Origin: Dehalococcoidia bacterium
GTDB lineage: Bacteria; Chloroflexota; Dehalococcoidia; Lucifugimonadales; UBA1123
DNA: 64,000 nt
Assembly: GCA_009838465.1 (NCBI GenBank)
Contig: VXRN01000017.1
Coordinates: forward strand, 1 to 64,000
Reading direction: 5' to 3'
The notes under the pieces: generated by a model
Seen by the model: the letters and a program-made list of their open reading frames with translations, nothing else
Database searches by the model: none
Told to the model about the DNA's origin: nothing
Shown here: positions 36,248-44,787 of the stretch, one piece after another
Numbering within the stretch: position 1 is the stretch's first letter
How the letters are laid out: every line of letters starts with the position of its first letter
Translations under genes and position numbers: made by a program

Positions 36248-36646
36248 ATGCCAAGCAAGAAAAAACGAGCCGCATCTCGCCAAGCAAAGCTGAGCGGGCG
36301 CAGAAAGCGCAGAGGCGGCGCCGGACGAAGACAAAGGCAGGAAGGGAGCGGCACATTAGTCGCATCCTCAACGGCCAGACAGCGGAGCGCTGCCTCCGCT
36401 ACCGAAACAGTGGCTACACAGACCCAGCGTCCGGCAGTCGCAGTACAGCCGACGCAGACGCAGCAGAGACGCGCCCGTAACGTGGCGACTGCTCCGATGG
36501 CGCGGACCAGGGCCTCTCAGAGTCGCGCGGCGATTTACGAACCACTTCCGATGTACGCATACCTGGGCTCCGAGATAAAGAGAATCGGTGCAATAACAGC
36601 GATCATGGCCATCGCTCTGGCCGCTCTGACGGTGGTACTGGGGTAG
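36248..36646 (+). CDS. Small basic protein with a C-terminal membrane anchor
   Basis: A 132-aa protein I do not recognise. The N-terminal 35 residues are very Lys/Arg-rich (KKKRAASRQAK onward), the middle is Ala/Thr/Gln-rich and likely disordered, and one membrane segment near residues 111-130 (GAITAIMAIALAALTVVLG) ends the chain. It looks like a tail-anchored protein with a cytosolic, possibly nucleic-acid-binding tail. AGGAGG stands 8 bases before ATG 36248. It lies between the Xer gene and uvrC on the same strand. Confidence 0.72.
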   Translation: MPSKKKRAASRQAKLSGRRKRRGGAGRRQRQEGSGTLVASSTARQRSAASATETVATQTQRPAVAVQPTQTQQRRARNVATAPMARTRASQSRAAIYEPLPMYAYLGSEIKRIGAITAIMAIALAALTVVLG

Positions 36647-36715
36647 GCATATAGATCAAATCACAGTCAACTGAGACATCGGCGGCGTCTTATCCTGCTT
36701 TGGAGGGAATGCCGT

Positions 36716-38623
36716 ATGAACGAGGTCCATGTGACCGCGAGGGGCAGCGTGGTCGTAGCGGAGACTCCAACTTTCATAGAGCGTTTGCGCGCCCTGCCGG
36801 CGAGGCCAGGGGTTTATTTGATGCGCGACGGTTCCGGCGTCATTCTCTACGTGGGGAAGGCGTCGAGACTCCGCTCGCGCGTCTCGACCTACTTCGGCTC
36901 CCCCTACGACCTGCCACCAAAGATCAGGCAGATGGTGCGCAGAGTCGCCGATTTCGAGTTCATCGTCACCGAGTCAGAGCAGGAAGCGCTGATACTCGAA
37001 AGCAATCTCATCAAAGAACACCAGCCCCAGTACAACGCCCGTCTCAAAGACGATAAGTCCTACCCTTTCATCAAGATAGACACGACTGAAGACTTCCCCC
37101 TGGTCTATATAACCCGCAGGGTCAGGGAAGACGGCGCGCGATACTTCGGCCCGTTCGCCAGCGCGTCCAGCGTACGCAAGACGCTCGCGCTGCTCAAGAA
37201 ACTGTTCCCCTACCGTTCATGCACCAAGACTATCACCGGGAATGATGACAGGGCCTGCCTGGACTACTACATCCACAGGTGCGCCGGGCCGTGCATAGGC
37301 GAGGTAGATAAGGGCCAGTACCACGAGATCATTAATCAGGTGGCGCTGTTCCTGGAAGGCCGCACCGATCAGGTAGTCAGGGGAATTCAAACCAGAATGG
37401 AGGATGCTTCCGAGAACCTGGAGTTCGAGCGCGCCGCCCTGCTCAGGGACCAGATAACTGCCATAGAGAAGGTGCATGAAGGCCAGAAGGTACTCCACCT
37501 GACTAACGAGAACGTGGATGTCATCGCCCTGGCTCAACAGAACCGCGACGCCTGGGTGGAGGTATTCTTCATCAGGCAGGGCAAGCTGATAGGGCGCGAG
37601 AATTTCCTGATGCACCGTGCCGACGGCGATGAGCCTGCCGAGGTGCTGGCCGCCTTCGTCAAGCAATTCTACTCGGCGAATCCGTATGTCCCGCGCCGCG
37701 TACTGCTCCAGTACCTGCCGGACGACCTGAAGGCAATAGAGGGCTGGCTGAGAACCAAGAGACAGGGAGCGGTCTATCTTCACGTTCCGCAGCGCGGTGA
37801 GAAGAAGAAGCTGGTGGACATGGTGGCGCAGAACGCCGCCCAGGGACTGGAACAGCTAACCATAAAAAGGATCCACGAGTCCACAAACAACGCCAGGGCG
37901 ACGGAGGAACTCCAGGAAGCGCTCAGCCTGCCCAGGCCTCCGACCCGTATAGAGTGCTACGACATCTCTAACACACAGGGTACGAACGCCGTAGGGAGTA
38001 TGGTGGTGTTCGAGGACGGCAGGCCCAAGAGTTCGGACTACCGCCGCTTCCAGATAAAGAGAGTCGCCGGGATTGACGACTATTCGATGATGCGTGAGGT
38101 TCTTACCAGGCGGTTCAAGAGGCTGTCGGATGCGCGCAAGAAGGGGCGCGAGAACGGCGATAACTTCCCAAACGGCAAGAGCGACAATGCGTGGGGCATC
38201 ATCCCCGACCTGGTCATAATAGACGGGGGCAAGGGGCACCTGGGCGCCGCTCTGCAAATCTTCCTGGAACTGGGCATTGACGACATTCCGCTGTGCAGCC
38301 TGGCCAAGGAGAACGAGGAACTCTTCGTCCCCTACGAAAAAGACCCCATCGTCCTGCCAAGAAGCTCGAAGGGTCTCTTCCTCGTGCAGCGCGCGCGCGA
38401 CGAGGCGCACAGGTTCGCCATCACCTTCCACCGGCAGCGTCGCTCCAAGACCAGCGTGAAGTCATCGCTCGACCTGGTGCCGGGAGTCGGACCAAAGCGC
38501 AAGAAAATGCTCATCCGCAGGTTCGGCTCGGTGAAGAACATCCGGGAGGCGTCGCTCGAAGACGTCGCTTCCGTGCCTGGCATGACACTGACCGTGGCGC
38601 GCGCCATCAAGGACCACATCTGA
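36716..38623 (+). CDS. uvrC: Excinuclease ABC subunit C
   Basis: Makes both incisions in nucleotide excision repair with UvrAB. The 635-aa protein begins with a GIY-YIG nuclease domain (PGVYLMRDGSGVILYVGKA near residues 29-47). A Cys-containing linker and a UVR helical domain follow near residues 205-240. The RNase H-like C-terminal nuclease is marked by ECYDISNTQGTNAVGSMV and IIDGGKGHLGAA, and a helix-hairpin-helix pair (LVPGVGPKRKKMLIRRFG) ends it. All expected domains are present. Confidence 0.96.
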   Translation: MNEVHVTARGSVVVAETPTFIERLRALPARPGVYLMRDGSGVILYVGKASRLRSRVSTYFGSPYDLPPKIRQMVRRVADFEFIVTESEQEALILESNLIKEHQPQYNARLKDDKSYPFIKIDTTEDFPLVYITRRVREDGARYFGPFASASSVRKTLALLKKLFPYRSCTKTITGNDDRACLDYYIHRCAGPCIGEVDKGQYHEIINQVALFLEGRTDQVVRGIQTRMEDASENLEFERAALLRDQITAIEKVHEGQKVLHLTNENVDVIALAQQNRDAWVEVFFIRQGKLIGRENFLMHRADGDEPAEVLAAFVKQFYSANPYVPRRVLLQYLPDDLKAIEGWLRTKRQGAVYLHVPQRGEKKKLVDMVAQNAAQGLEQLTIKRIHESTNNARATEELQEALSLPRPPTRIECYDISNTQGTNAVGSMVVFEDGRPKSSDYRRFQIKRVAGIDDYSMMREVLTRRFKRLSDARKKGRENGDNFPNGKSDNAWGIIPDLVIIDGGKGHLGAALQIFLELGIDDIPLCSLAKENEELFVPYEKDPIVLPRSSKGLFLVQRARDEAHRFAITFHRQRRSKTSVKSSLDLVPGVGPKRKKMLIRRFGSVKNIREASLEDVASVPGMTLTVARAIKDHI

Positions 38624-38679
38624 CCGCAGCCTAGTAGTCCGACTACTCAGTTATGAGGGGTACCCAGACTCCCCATCAT

Positions 38680-38716
38680 CCCCTCTCCCTCTGGGAGAGG
38701 GTTAGGGTGAGGGTAG
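38680..38716. repeat. Repeat B core, inverted orientation
   Basis: CCCTCTCCCTCTGGGAGAGGG, abbreviated as CCCTCTCC/GGGAGAGGG, with trailing TTAGGGTGAGGGT. This is the repeat B core read in the opposite direction, between convergent uvrC and the slipin gene. Confidence 0.65.
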
Positions 38717-38746
38717 ATAAACCTTCATTACAAATATGTTGAACCT

Positions 38747-39631
38747 CTAATCGTCCCCTGCCCCATTTCCTCGACTGCCAGAAGAAGCGCCGCCGCTCGC
38801 AGCGGCATTCAGGAACGGGTTGAGCAACTGCGTGAACTCCATCGGGAAGATGAACTTGGAGCTGGGGCTGTCACCGAGTGACTTCAGAGTGTCGAAGTAT
38901 TGGAGGCTGAGGGTGTTGGCGTCTATCCCGTTTGCCACCTGGTGTATCTTGTCCAGCGCTGTGCTGAAGCCCTCCGCTCTTAGAACGGCGGCCTGCTGGT
39001 CGCCCTCGGCGGTAAGTATTTCGGACTGGCGATGTCCCTCCGCCCTCAGGATGGCCGCGGACTTTTCGCCCTCGGCAACGGTGACGGCGGCCTGCCGCGT
39101 TCCCTCGGCCTCGGTAACGACAGCGCGGCGAATCCTCTCGGCGGACATCTGGCGGTTCATAGCTTCCTGGATGTCGCGCGCCGGCTCTATTTCGCGGATT
39201 TCGACCTGTGTGACTTTGATTCCCCAGCGCTCCGTAATCTCGTCGAGCTTGATTCGCAGTTCCTCGTTGATGCGCTCGCGCTGGGACAGCACGTCGTCAA
39301 CGCTCATCTCACCGATCACGGCGCGCAGTGTCGTGGTGGCTATACCGACGACCGCGCTGTAGTAGTCCACTACCTCGAGTACAGCCTTCTCAGCCTGGTT
39401 TTCCATGATTCGCATATAGACCAGGAAGTCAATCTCGATGGGCGCGTTGTCTTTGGTTATGTTGGTCTGCCTGGGTATGTCCAGCACCTCTTCCCTCAGG
39501 TCCACCCTCTGGGTGGAGTGGAACGGCCAGAACAGGACTCGCAAGCCGGGCTGCATAAGCCCCGAGTACTTGCCCAGCGTGAATAGCGCGAGACGTTCAT
39601 ATTGCTTGATGACCTTTATGTTCGGAATCAT
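38747..39631 (-). CDS. SPFH/stomatin-like slipin
   Basis: Stomatin-family scaffold protein of 294 aa. It contains the SPFH domain (residues ~5-160, with REEVLDIPRQTNITKDNAPI and SVDDVLSQRERIN) and a long helical tail rich in AEGERQAA-type repeats that should form coiled-coil oligomers. The usual N-terminal hydrophobic insertion is missing, so membrane attachment would depend on other segments or on its partner. The NfeD-like gene starts 1 base upstream; slipin-NfeD pairs are widespread and are linked to membrane protein quality control. Confidence 0.9.
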   Translation of the reverse strand: MIPNIKVIKQYERLALFTLGKYSGLMQPGLRVLFWPFHSTQRVDLREEVLDIPRQTNITKDNAPIEIDFLVYMRIMENQAEKAVLEVVDYYSAVVGIATTTLRAVIGEMSVDDVLSQRERINEELRIKLDEITERWGIKVTQVEIREIEPARDIQEAMNRQMSAERIRRAVVTEAEGTRQAAVTVAEGEKSAAILRAEGHRQSEILTAEGDQQAAVLRAEGFSTALDKIHQVANGIDANTLSLQYFDTLKSLGDSPSSKFIFPMEFTQLLNPFLNAAASGGASSGSRGNGAGDD

Positions 39632-39632
39632 G

Positions 39633-40271
39633 TTAGCTCCTCTTTGTTGGGTTGGATGACAGCGGATCTCTGAATACTTTCAACGTGAGGCCATCCACTT
39701 CGGTGACCATTACCCTTTCGCCGGACTCGATGGATTCGCCGGAGTCGGATTCGGCTGTCCAGAGTTCATTGGCGACCTGGACGGTTCCCGTAGGATCGAG
39801 GTCGGCTCGCACGGTGCCTACTTGCCCCACCATCTGTGAATCCCTCGACGGGCTGTGTATGTTTCGGGCCTTCCTGGCGAAGTACCAGAGACCGGCGAGA
39901 CTCGCGCACATGAACGCTACAGTGCCGCCGAAGGCCCCGAATCCCAGGACGGTTCTGTTGTCGAACAGAAACAACCCCCCAATGGCGAAACTGATTACCC
40001 CGGCGGCTCCAAATGCGCCGTAGTCGGACCCTCCGGTAAACTCGAACAGAAACAGCGCCAATCCGATGGCGATGAGCGCCAGTCCTATCCAGCTAAACGG
40101 CAGGCTGAGCAGCGCCAGCCCCGCGATGGCAAGAAGCGCCACACCCGCGATACCGGCAATCCACCCTCCCGGACTTGCGATTTCAACCAGGAGCAGAACC
40201 GTTCCGACGGCAATCAGCGCGAATACTACCTCGGCGCTTGACAGCCAGCTAAGAGATTCCAGTTCAGGCAT
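39633..40271 (-). CDS. NfeD-like short protein (membrane segments plus OB domain)
   Basis: A 212-aa protein with four membrane segments between residues ~10 and 130 (for example GIAGVALLAIAGLALLSL). A C-terminal OB-fold NfeD domain follows, with MVGQVGTVRADLDPTGTVQV and ERVMVTEVDGLTLKV. It lacks a protease domain and is a paralogue of the C-terminal half of the next gene upstream. It is followed after 1 base by the slipin gene, which supports a shared complex at the membrane. Confidence 0.88.
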   Translation of the reverse strand: MPELESLSWLSSAEVVFALIAVGTVLLLVEIASPGGWIAGIAGVALLAIAGLALLSLPFSWIGLALIAIGLALFLFEFTGGSDYGAFGAAGVISFAIGGLFLFDNRTVLGFGAFGGTVAFMCASLAGLWYFARKARNIHSPSRDSQMVGQVGTVRADLDPTGTVQVANELWTAESDSGESIESGERVMVTEVDGLTLKVFRDPLSSNPTKRS

Positions 40272-40319
40272 AACACTCTCCCCTGGCAGGAACCCGAAAT
40301 CACAAAGAGACCGACGACA

Positions 40320-41666
40320 TCACTCCTCTTTCCTTACCGTCAGTATAACACCGTCCATGTCCGTTACGACGACGCTCTCTCCGACTTCGATGCTCTCGCC
40401 AGAAAGGGACTCCGCCGTCCAGAGTTCCCCTGCGGCATACACCGTGCCTCTGGGTTCCAGGGTTCTCCGCACAGTACCCACCTGCCCGACGATCTGCGAT
40501 TCTCTGGACACGACGGTTATACCTCTGGCCTTGCGCGAGAAGTACCACAACCCGGCCAGGCTGAGGGCCATAAACGCCGCCGTCACTCCCAAAACTCCAT
40601 AACCTACCCTCACGTCGGGCGCGGGCAGTCCGGGCACGCTGGTGTCTCCGAAGAGGAAGAAGCCGCCCAGTATGAAGCTGATTCCCCCAGCGAGTCCGAA
40701 GCCTCCCCAGCCCGGCGCTTGCAGTTCGACGAAGAAGAGAACGAGTCCGGCGCCGATGAGAACGAGTCCAATCCAGTTCACAGGCAGGCTGCCAAGTCCC
40801 AGGAAGGCAAGAATGAGCAACCCGGCGCCCAGGATTCCCGCGACCCAGCCTCCCGGTATGAAAATCTCCAACAGTATCAGAATAGCGCCCAAGGCTATCA
40901 GTATGAACACCAGCGTCGGGTTGGCCAGGAATTGGAGGACCCTCTGAACGGGGGAGACCTCGGCGCGTTGGACGGCCAGCCCTCCTGTTTCGAGTGTGAC
41001 GACGCTCCCCTGCACCGACACTTCCATTCCGTCCATTTGGTCGAGGAGGTCGGAGACGTTGATGGCGAGCAGGTCAAGTATGTCGAGCTCCAAAGCCTCC
41101 ACCTCGGAGTAAGACGAGGCCTCCGTAATAGTTTTCACCAGCGCCTCCGAATTCCTGTCGCGCTGGTTGGCAATGCTACGGAGGAGGGCCGCGACGTCCT
41201 GGGTCGTCTTCGCCTTTATGGTTTCGGGAAGCTCTTCCCCACCCGCTCCGACGGGCGAGGCTGCCCCGATGGTCGTGCCCGGAGACATGGCCGCCACGTG
41301 CGCCGACGCTACAAGGAATGTCCCTGCCGACGCCGCTCTCGACCCGGAGGGCGTTACCAGCACGGCGATGGGGACCGGAGAGTCGAGAATGTCCCCGACC
41401 ATCTCGCGCATTGATTCGAGGTCTCCGCCGGGCGTGTCGAGTTCGAGCACGAAGAGTTGAGTGCCCGCCTCATGGGCGTCGCTGAGCCACCCGCGCAGAA
41501 TACGCGCGGAGACTGGATCAACCGCACCGTCGAGACGGCCGACCATCACACCGCCGGTGTCGGGTTGGGACTGGGCGCTTATGACAGCTGACGCAATGGG
41601 GAACAGGCTGAAAAGCACTCCCAGCGCGAGCAGCGCGCGCCTCAATATCTTTAGCCGTTCTAACAT
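40320..41666 (-). CDS. NfeD-family membrane serine protease, long form
   Basis: A 448-aa membrane protein. After a signal-like segment (ALLALGVLFSLFPIASAVI) comes a ClpP-like protease domain. Its catalytic Ser is in SGSRAASAGTFLVA near residue 114 and its probable Lys in ETIKAKTTQDV near residue 155. Four membrane segments follow, then an OB-fold NfeD domain (IVGQVGTVRRTLEPRG). Archaeal and bacterial relatives cleave stomatin. It is the first gene of a three-gene run (long NfeD, short NfeD, slipin) spaced 48 and 1 bases apart. Confidence 0.92.
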   Translation of the reverse strand: MLERLKILRRALLALGVLFSLFPIASAVISAQSQPDTGGVMVGRLDGAVDPVSARILRGWLSDAHEAGTQLFVLELDTPGGDLESMREMVGDILDSPVPIAVLVTPSGSRAASAGTFLVASAHVAAMSPGTTIGAASPVGAGGEELPETIKAKTTQDVAALLRSIANQRDRNSEALVKTITEASSYSEVEALELDILDLLAINVSDLLDQMDGMEVSVQGSVVTLETGGLAVQRAEVSPVQRVLQFLANPTLVFILIALGAILILLEIFIPGGWVAGILGAGLLILAFLGLGSLPVNWIGLVLIGAGLVLFFVELQAPGWGGFGLAGGISFILGGFFLFGDTSVPGLPAPDVRVGYGVLGVTAAFMALSLAGLWYFSRKARGITVVSRESQIVGQVGTVRRTLEPRGTVYAAGELWTAESLSGESIEVGESVVVTDMDGVILTVRKEE

Positions 41667-41743
41667 AGTTCGCGCCTGTGAGTTTGTAATGGATGTGCGG
41701 TGACGCTGTATCAGATTCGTCGGCGCTGCCTATGGCGAGAAAA

Positions 41744-41828
41744 TTCCCTTCCCCCTTGATGGGGGAAGGTTAGAGCCTGCCCCGTACTTGATACGGGGAT
41801 GGGGGTGACTCCCCTGCCTACCAAACTG
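41744..41828. repeat. Repeat B relative with CCTTCCCCC/GGGGGAAGG palindrome
   Basis: Contains CTTCCCCCTTGATGGGGGAAG and, further on, GGGGGTGACTCCCCTGCCTA plus CCAAACTG. A shorter version at 42921-42978 shares the palindrome, GGGGGTGAC and CCGCCTACCAAACTG, so the two bracket the toxin-antitoxin pair between them. Confidence 0.6.
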
Positions 41829-41895
41829 ATACAAGTTCTGTGCGGTCGTGCGGTTGTAAAGGGGCTCTTCGTGCGAAACCATAGATTTGATCGCG

Positions 41896-42291
41896 TTATA
41901 ATCCGGGCGATGCTATCCTGCAGCCCATCGCCTCGAAGAAATCCTCGTCAACGCAGGCTACGGGCAGGTCCATATGGAGCGCGGTGGCGGCGACGACGGC
42001 GTTGGGCATCAGGGAGGCGTCGTCGGACTCCAGTCCGCGCGCCATGCCCCCCGCTCGCCTGGCGATCTCGTCGTTCAGCTCTACCACTTCCACCATCGAG
42101 AGCAGGGCCATCAGTTGGATCTCGGCGCGCCTGTCGGGAATCCTGCGGACGGCTTCGGCTATGGACAGCGAGGATACGGAGGCCCGAATGTCCTGGCTGA
42201 CTATCAGCGAAACCCACTCGGATTCGGGACCACCGTGCCAGACACTCTCGATTATCCTCGTGTCCAGTAAGACATGGGCGTCCATCGCCAA
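41896..42291 (-). CDS. PIN-domain protein, probable VapC-type toxin
   Basis: PIN-domain ribonuclease toxins cut tRNA or rRNA with an acidic metal site. The 131-aa protein has the N-terminal Asp in HVLLDTRIIES, the Glu in SLSIAEAVRR, and a late Asp in ACVDEDFFEAMG. The position before the conserved helix, normally Asp (DAxIAATA), is Asn here (MPNAVVAATALH), so activity may be weakened. Its likely antitoxin is the RHH gene at 42494-42799 upstream on the same strand, with a repeat-filled gap of about 200 bases between them, unusually wide for such a pair. Confidence 0.78.
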   Translation of the reverse strand: MAMDAHVLLDTRIIESVWHGGPESEWVSLIVSQDIRASVSSLSIAEAVRRIPDRRAEIQLMALLSMVEVVELNDEIARRAGGMARGLESDDASLMPNAVVAATALHMDLPVACVDEDFFEAMGCRIASPGL

Positions 42292-42349
42292 TCGCTCCTC
42301 GGTATGGTGAACAGGATCCTTCAGTTACTTCCCGATACCACTTCCGTCG

Positions 42350-42423
42350 TTCGTCCTGAGCTTGTCGAAGGGAGCCCGTCGAAGGGCCGCCCGTTCATAG
42401 TTCGTCCTGAGCCTGTCGAAGGG
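42350..42423. repeat. Two copies of a TTCGTCCTGAG...GTCGAAGGG repeat
   Basis: A 23-base unit starting TTCGTCCTGAGCTTGTCG and ending AAGGG occurs at 42350-42372 and again at 42401-42423 with one change. A partial CCCGTCGAAGGG lies between them. Repeats of this type are widespread between genes in Chloroflexota and other bacteria. Here they separate the PIN gene from its presumed antitoxin. Confidence 0.7.
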
Positions 42424-42493
42424 TCACCACGGACGTACTTGGTTTAACTGGTTGATACTCGGACGACCCTGGGTGGATAGTGGGAATGCACTA

Positions 42494-42799
42494 CTATCGA
42501 GCCTCCGACCCTACCGCCTCTCTGAGAATGGCCGAAGCCTCGTCCGTCGAAAGTTGGACGGGCGAGCCGACCGGCTGGCGTCCCTGCATTGAGAGATACT
42601 CGTCATTCCAGATAGACTCCCGCTTGGGCGCGGAAGGGTGGTCCTGTTCTCCGTTCAGCGCCATCTCAAGCGCGTTCTCCAGAAAGGTCCTGAGCGGAAC
42701 ACGCATCTCAGCGGCCCTCGCCTTCGCGCTCAGATACAGGTCCTCTCTGATCTGCGCGTAGAGTTGTCTTGTGGGGACAGAGCTTTTCTGCCTGGGCAT
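42494..42799 (-). CDS. Ribbon-helix-helix-like protein, probable antitoxin
   Basis: A 101-aa protein whose first half resembles VapB-type ribbon-helix-helix antitoxins. A short beta segment (TRQLYAQIREDLYL) is followed by two helices (SAKARAAEMRVPLRTFLENALEMAL). The C-terminal half, acidic and probably disordered, would wrap the toxin. It lies upstream of the PIN gene on the same strand, in the usual antitoxin-first order. No overlap exists because repeats intervene. Its domain order is like the second antitoxin at 46179-46430. Confidence 0.68.
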   Translation of the reverse strand: MPRQKSSVPTRQLYAQIREDLYLSAKARAAEMRVPLRTFLENALEMALNGEQDHPSAPKRESIWNDEYLSMQGRQPVGSPVQLSTDEASAILREAVGSEAR

Positions 42800-42920
42800 A
42801 GAAACATCCTCTGTTCAGACTGTATTCCTATACTATCACATCGGATTTCTAAGAAAAGTAATGAGCGAGGATATGAGCCTATCCCGTCTTAGTTGGTACT
42901 GAGCGTGGGCGCCAAAGTCC

Positions 42921-42978
42921 ATTCCCCCTTTGATGGGGGAAGGCTAGGATGGGGGTGACGACCCCGCCTACCAAACTG
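42921..42978. repeat. Repeat B relative, second flank of the TA pair
   Basis: TTCCCCCTTTGATGGGGGAA followed by GGATGGGGGTGACGACCCCG and CCTACCAAACTG. It is the same family as 41744-41828. Confidence 0.6.
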
Positions 42979-43033
42979 GGAGAGCATCCGTGGATACATC
43001 GTTCGCGCCTTAAAACAACCGGTCTCATCTCAA

Positions 43034-43121
43034 CCTTACAATCGGACGCATATAAACCTGACAATCAGACGCACCCTAAACTTACAATTGGACGATACCT
43101 AACCTGACAATTATCCGATAC
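43034..43121. repeat. Four degenerate 22-24 base tandem repeats
   Basis: Units begin at about 43034, 43057, 43081 and 43103, with the pattern CYTKACAATYGGACG followed by TAAA- or TAAC-type ends. The period matches about two helical turns. They lie in the gap upstream of the gene at 43234, so they could be operator sites or iteron-like. They are too short and too diverged for a CRISPR array. Confidence 0.55.
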
Positions 43122-43233
43122 CCCGGACCGTAATCTACGCCTTGACTGAGCACTGACAGTCTTGTACAACCAGCAAGGGGGAGCAACATGCTCCCCTATC
43201 CCTCCGAAGTACCCAGACAGAAAGGCATTGCGT

Positions 43234-44130
43234 ATGAAGTCATTCGAAGACTCCCAGATATTCACGAACGAGGATACATCCAAGCCTGAGAATAGGGTTA
43301 ACTTAGCCCTATTCAGCCTGATGCCGCAGGATTGGCTCCGCGAGTGGTTCTTGGAAAAGCTAAACCTGCCGCCGGATTCCATACTGTATCCTCCAACGAA
43401 TGAGCAAGGAGCGCGTCCGGATCTGAAGGTTGAGACGCCGGACGGTTCCACAACGGCTTGGATAGAAGTAGAACTCGGGACCAACGTGGAACAGATTGAG
43501 GACTACCGCAGTCGGTACCGTGAACCTATCAAATCGGTATGGGGCAGGCGTGACCATGGCGGCGATCTGAGCCTTGAGGAGATTCGCGATTTCCTGAGTA
43601 GGCGTGTCGGTTCCCTTCCACGGCAGACTGAAGTGAATGTCAGACATCTGAGGAAGCTCATCAAAGATGGATTGGATGGACATTCAGTATCTCAGGAACG
43701 AACTGAAGTATCTGAGAAAGTGCGCTGTCATCCATTCGTGGTCGGGTTGGAGGAACGACTAGGAGACAAGCTCAAATTTACTAGGGGAAGAATCAATCCT
43801 GGAGAACTCAAGGCGGACGCCATTATGGAAGATGGATTTTCATTACGGGCTTTCAGTCCTGTGTCGACGACAGGATCAGTTTTCCTACTGAACATACGGG
43901 GAGGAAGTCAACAAGCTAAGTTTCCAAATAAATTATGGCTTGAAAAATACCTCCCAGACGATAGATCTTCCGCCATCGAAGAATACGTGGCACTGCTGAA
44001 CGAAATAGGATTGAACATAGACACAGGGAAAACTAATGTGTATGCCCGCGGTTCTCTGTGCGTTGATGACGTTCTTCCATACTTGGACGACCTTGCCAAG
44101 TGCGTCCTCACGCTCGTTGACTCGGACTGA
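43234..44130 (+). CDS. Hypothetical protein, possible PD-(D/E)xK-like nuclease
   Basis: About 298 aa, not assigned to a family. A segment near residues 58-80 reads ARPDLKVETPDGS then TAWIEVELG, which has the D...ExE spacing of PD-(D/E)xK nucleases; this is weak evidence. The C-terminal half looks mixed alpha/beta. An in-frame TTG at 43162 would add 24 residues, but ATG 43234 has AAAGG 8 bases upstream and I prefer it. The four tandem repeats at 43034-43121 lie in its upstream region. It has no clear operon partner. Confidence 0.6.
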   Translation: MKSFEDSQIFTNEDTSKPENRVNLALFSLMPQDWLREWFLEKLNLPPDSILYPPTNEQGARPDLKVETPDGSTTAWIEVELGTNVEQIEDYRSRYREPIKSVWGRRDHGGDLSLEEIRDFLSRRVGSLPRQTEVNVRHLRKLIKDGLDGHSVSQERTEVSEKVRCHPFVVGLEERLGDKLKFTRGRINPGELKADAIMEDGFSLRAFSPVSTTGSVFLLNIRGGSQQAKFPNKLWLEKYLPDDRSSAIEEYVALLNEIGLNIDTGKTNVYARGSLCVDDVLPYLDDLAKCVLTLVDSD

Positions 44131-44187
44131 CATCAAGATGATATACGATGACCGTCAGGCTATCTCAGCCGCGCTTGGAGATAGAAT

Positions 44188-44664
44188 ATGTACAAAGCCA
44201 TTCTGCTTGATCTGAACTCCACTCTGTCCGAAAACTGGCGCAGTGTCGGCGTCGGCAGACACACCTCCGAGGACAAGATAAGGAACATCGAGCGATATCG
44301 TGCATGGTTGGCCGACTGGCTGCGCGGAGTTGACTGCAAGGTCTATATCTTCACCGTGCGCCCCGTTAGAACTCAGGAAGCGACGCTCGAAACCATCTCA
44401 AAGAGGTTGTCCTGGACGCCGGACGGCGCATACTTCAACGACACCGCCTTCACCGGCAACGACGCCGATAAAGTCAAATCCATACTTCTTGATCGCCTAA
44501 TGGACCAGACCGGCTTGAAGCCCGAAGACCTCTACGCATTCGAGTCCAATTCCCAAACCCGCGCTATGTACAACAGGCGAGGCGTCCAATGCCGCCGGAT
44601 AGGCGAACCTTCCCATTTGCCCCCAGTCGCCTGGTTCAGAAAAGGCGCTATGAAAGCTGACTGA
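44188..44664 (+). CDS. HAD-like phosphatase-fold protein
   Basis: A 158-aa protein with the order of HAD motifs. MYKAILLDLNSTLSEN at the N-terminus corresponds to motif I, but the second acidic residue is Asn (DLN instead of DxD). FTVRPVRTQ stands for motif II, and DADKVKSILLDRL with AFESNSQTR for motifs III/IV. Similar small HAD proteins occur in phages and near polynucleotide kinases. Phosphatase activity is uncertain because of the motif I change. ATG 44188 follows a weak ribosome site. It is probably a single gene. Confidence 0.6.
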   Translation: MYKAILLDLNSTLSENWRSVGVGRHTSEDKIRNIERYRAWLADWLRGVDCKVYIFTVRPVRTQEATLETISKRLSWTPDGAYFNDTAFTGNDADKVKSILLDRLMDQTGLKPEDLYAFESNSQTRAMYNRRGVQCRRIGEPSHLPPVAWFRKGAMKAD

Positions 44665-44787
44665 TGACTGAACTCCAATAGCCGACAGATTCCACGATCC
44701 AATCTTGCAATTGCCCTTTACACAACATATCTGATTCTGTAAACTACCCTAAACGAACATATATTCTCTGGAGCCGAACTCTCACAC

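Noticed and set aside
43034-43121. Considered as a CRISPR array
   Set aside because: Units are tandem with no spacers, diverged, and no cas gene is nearby.
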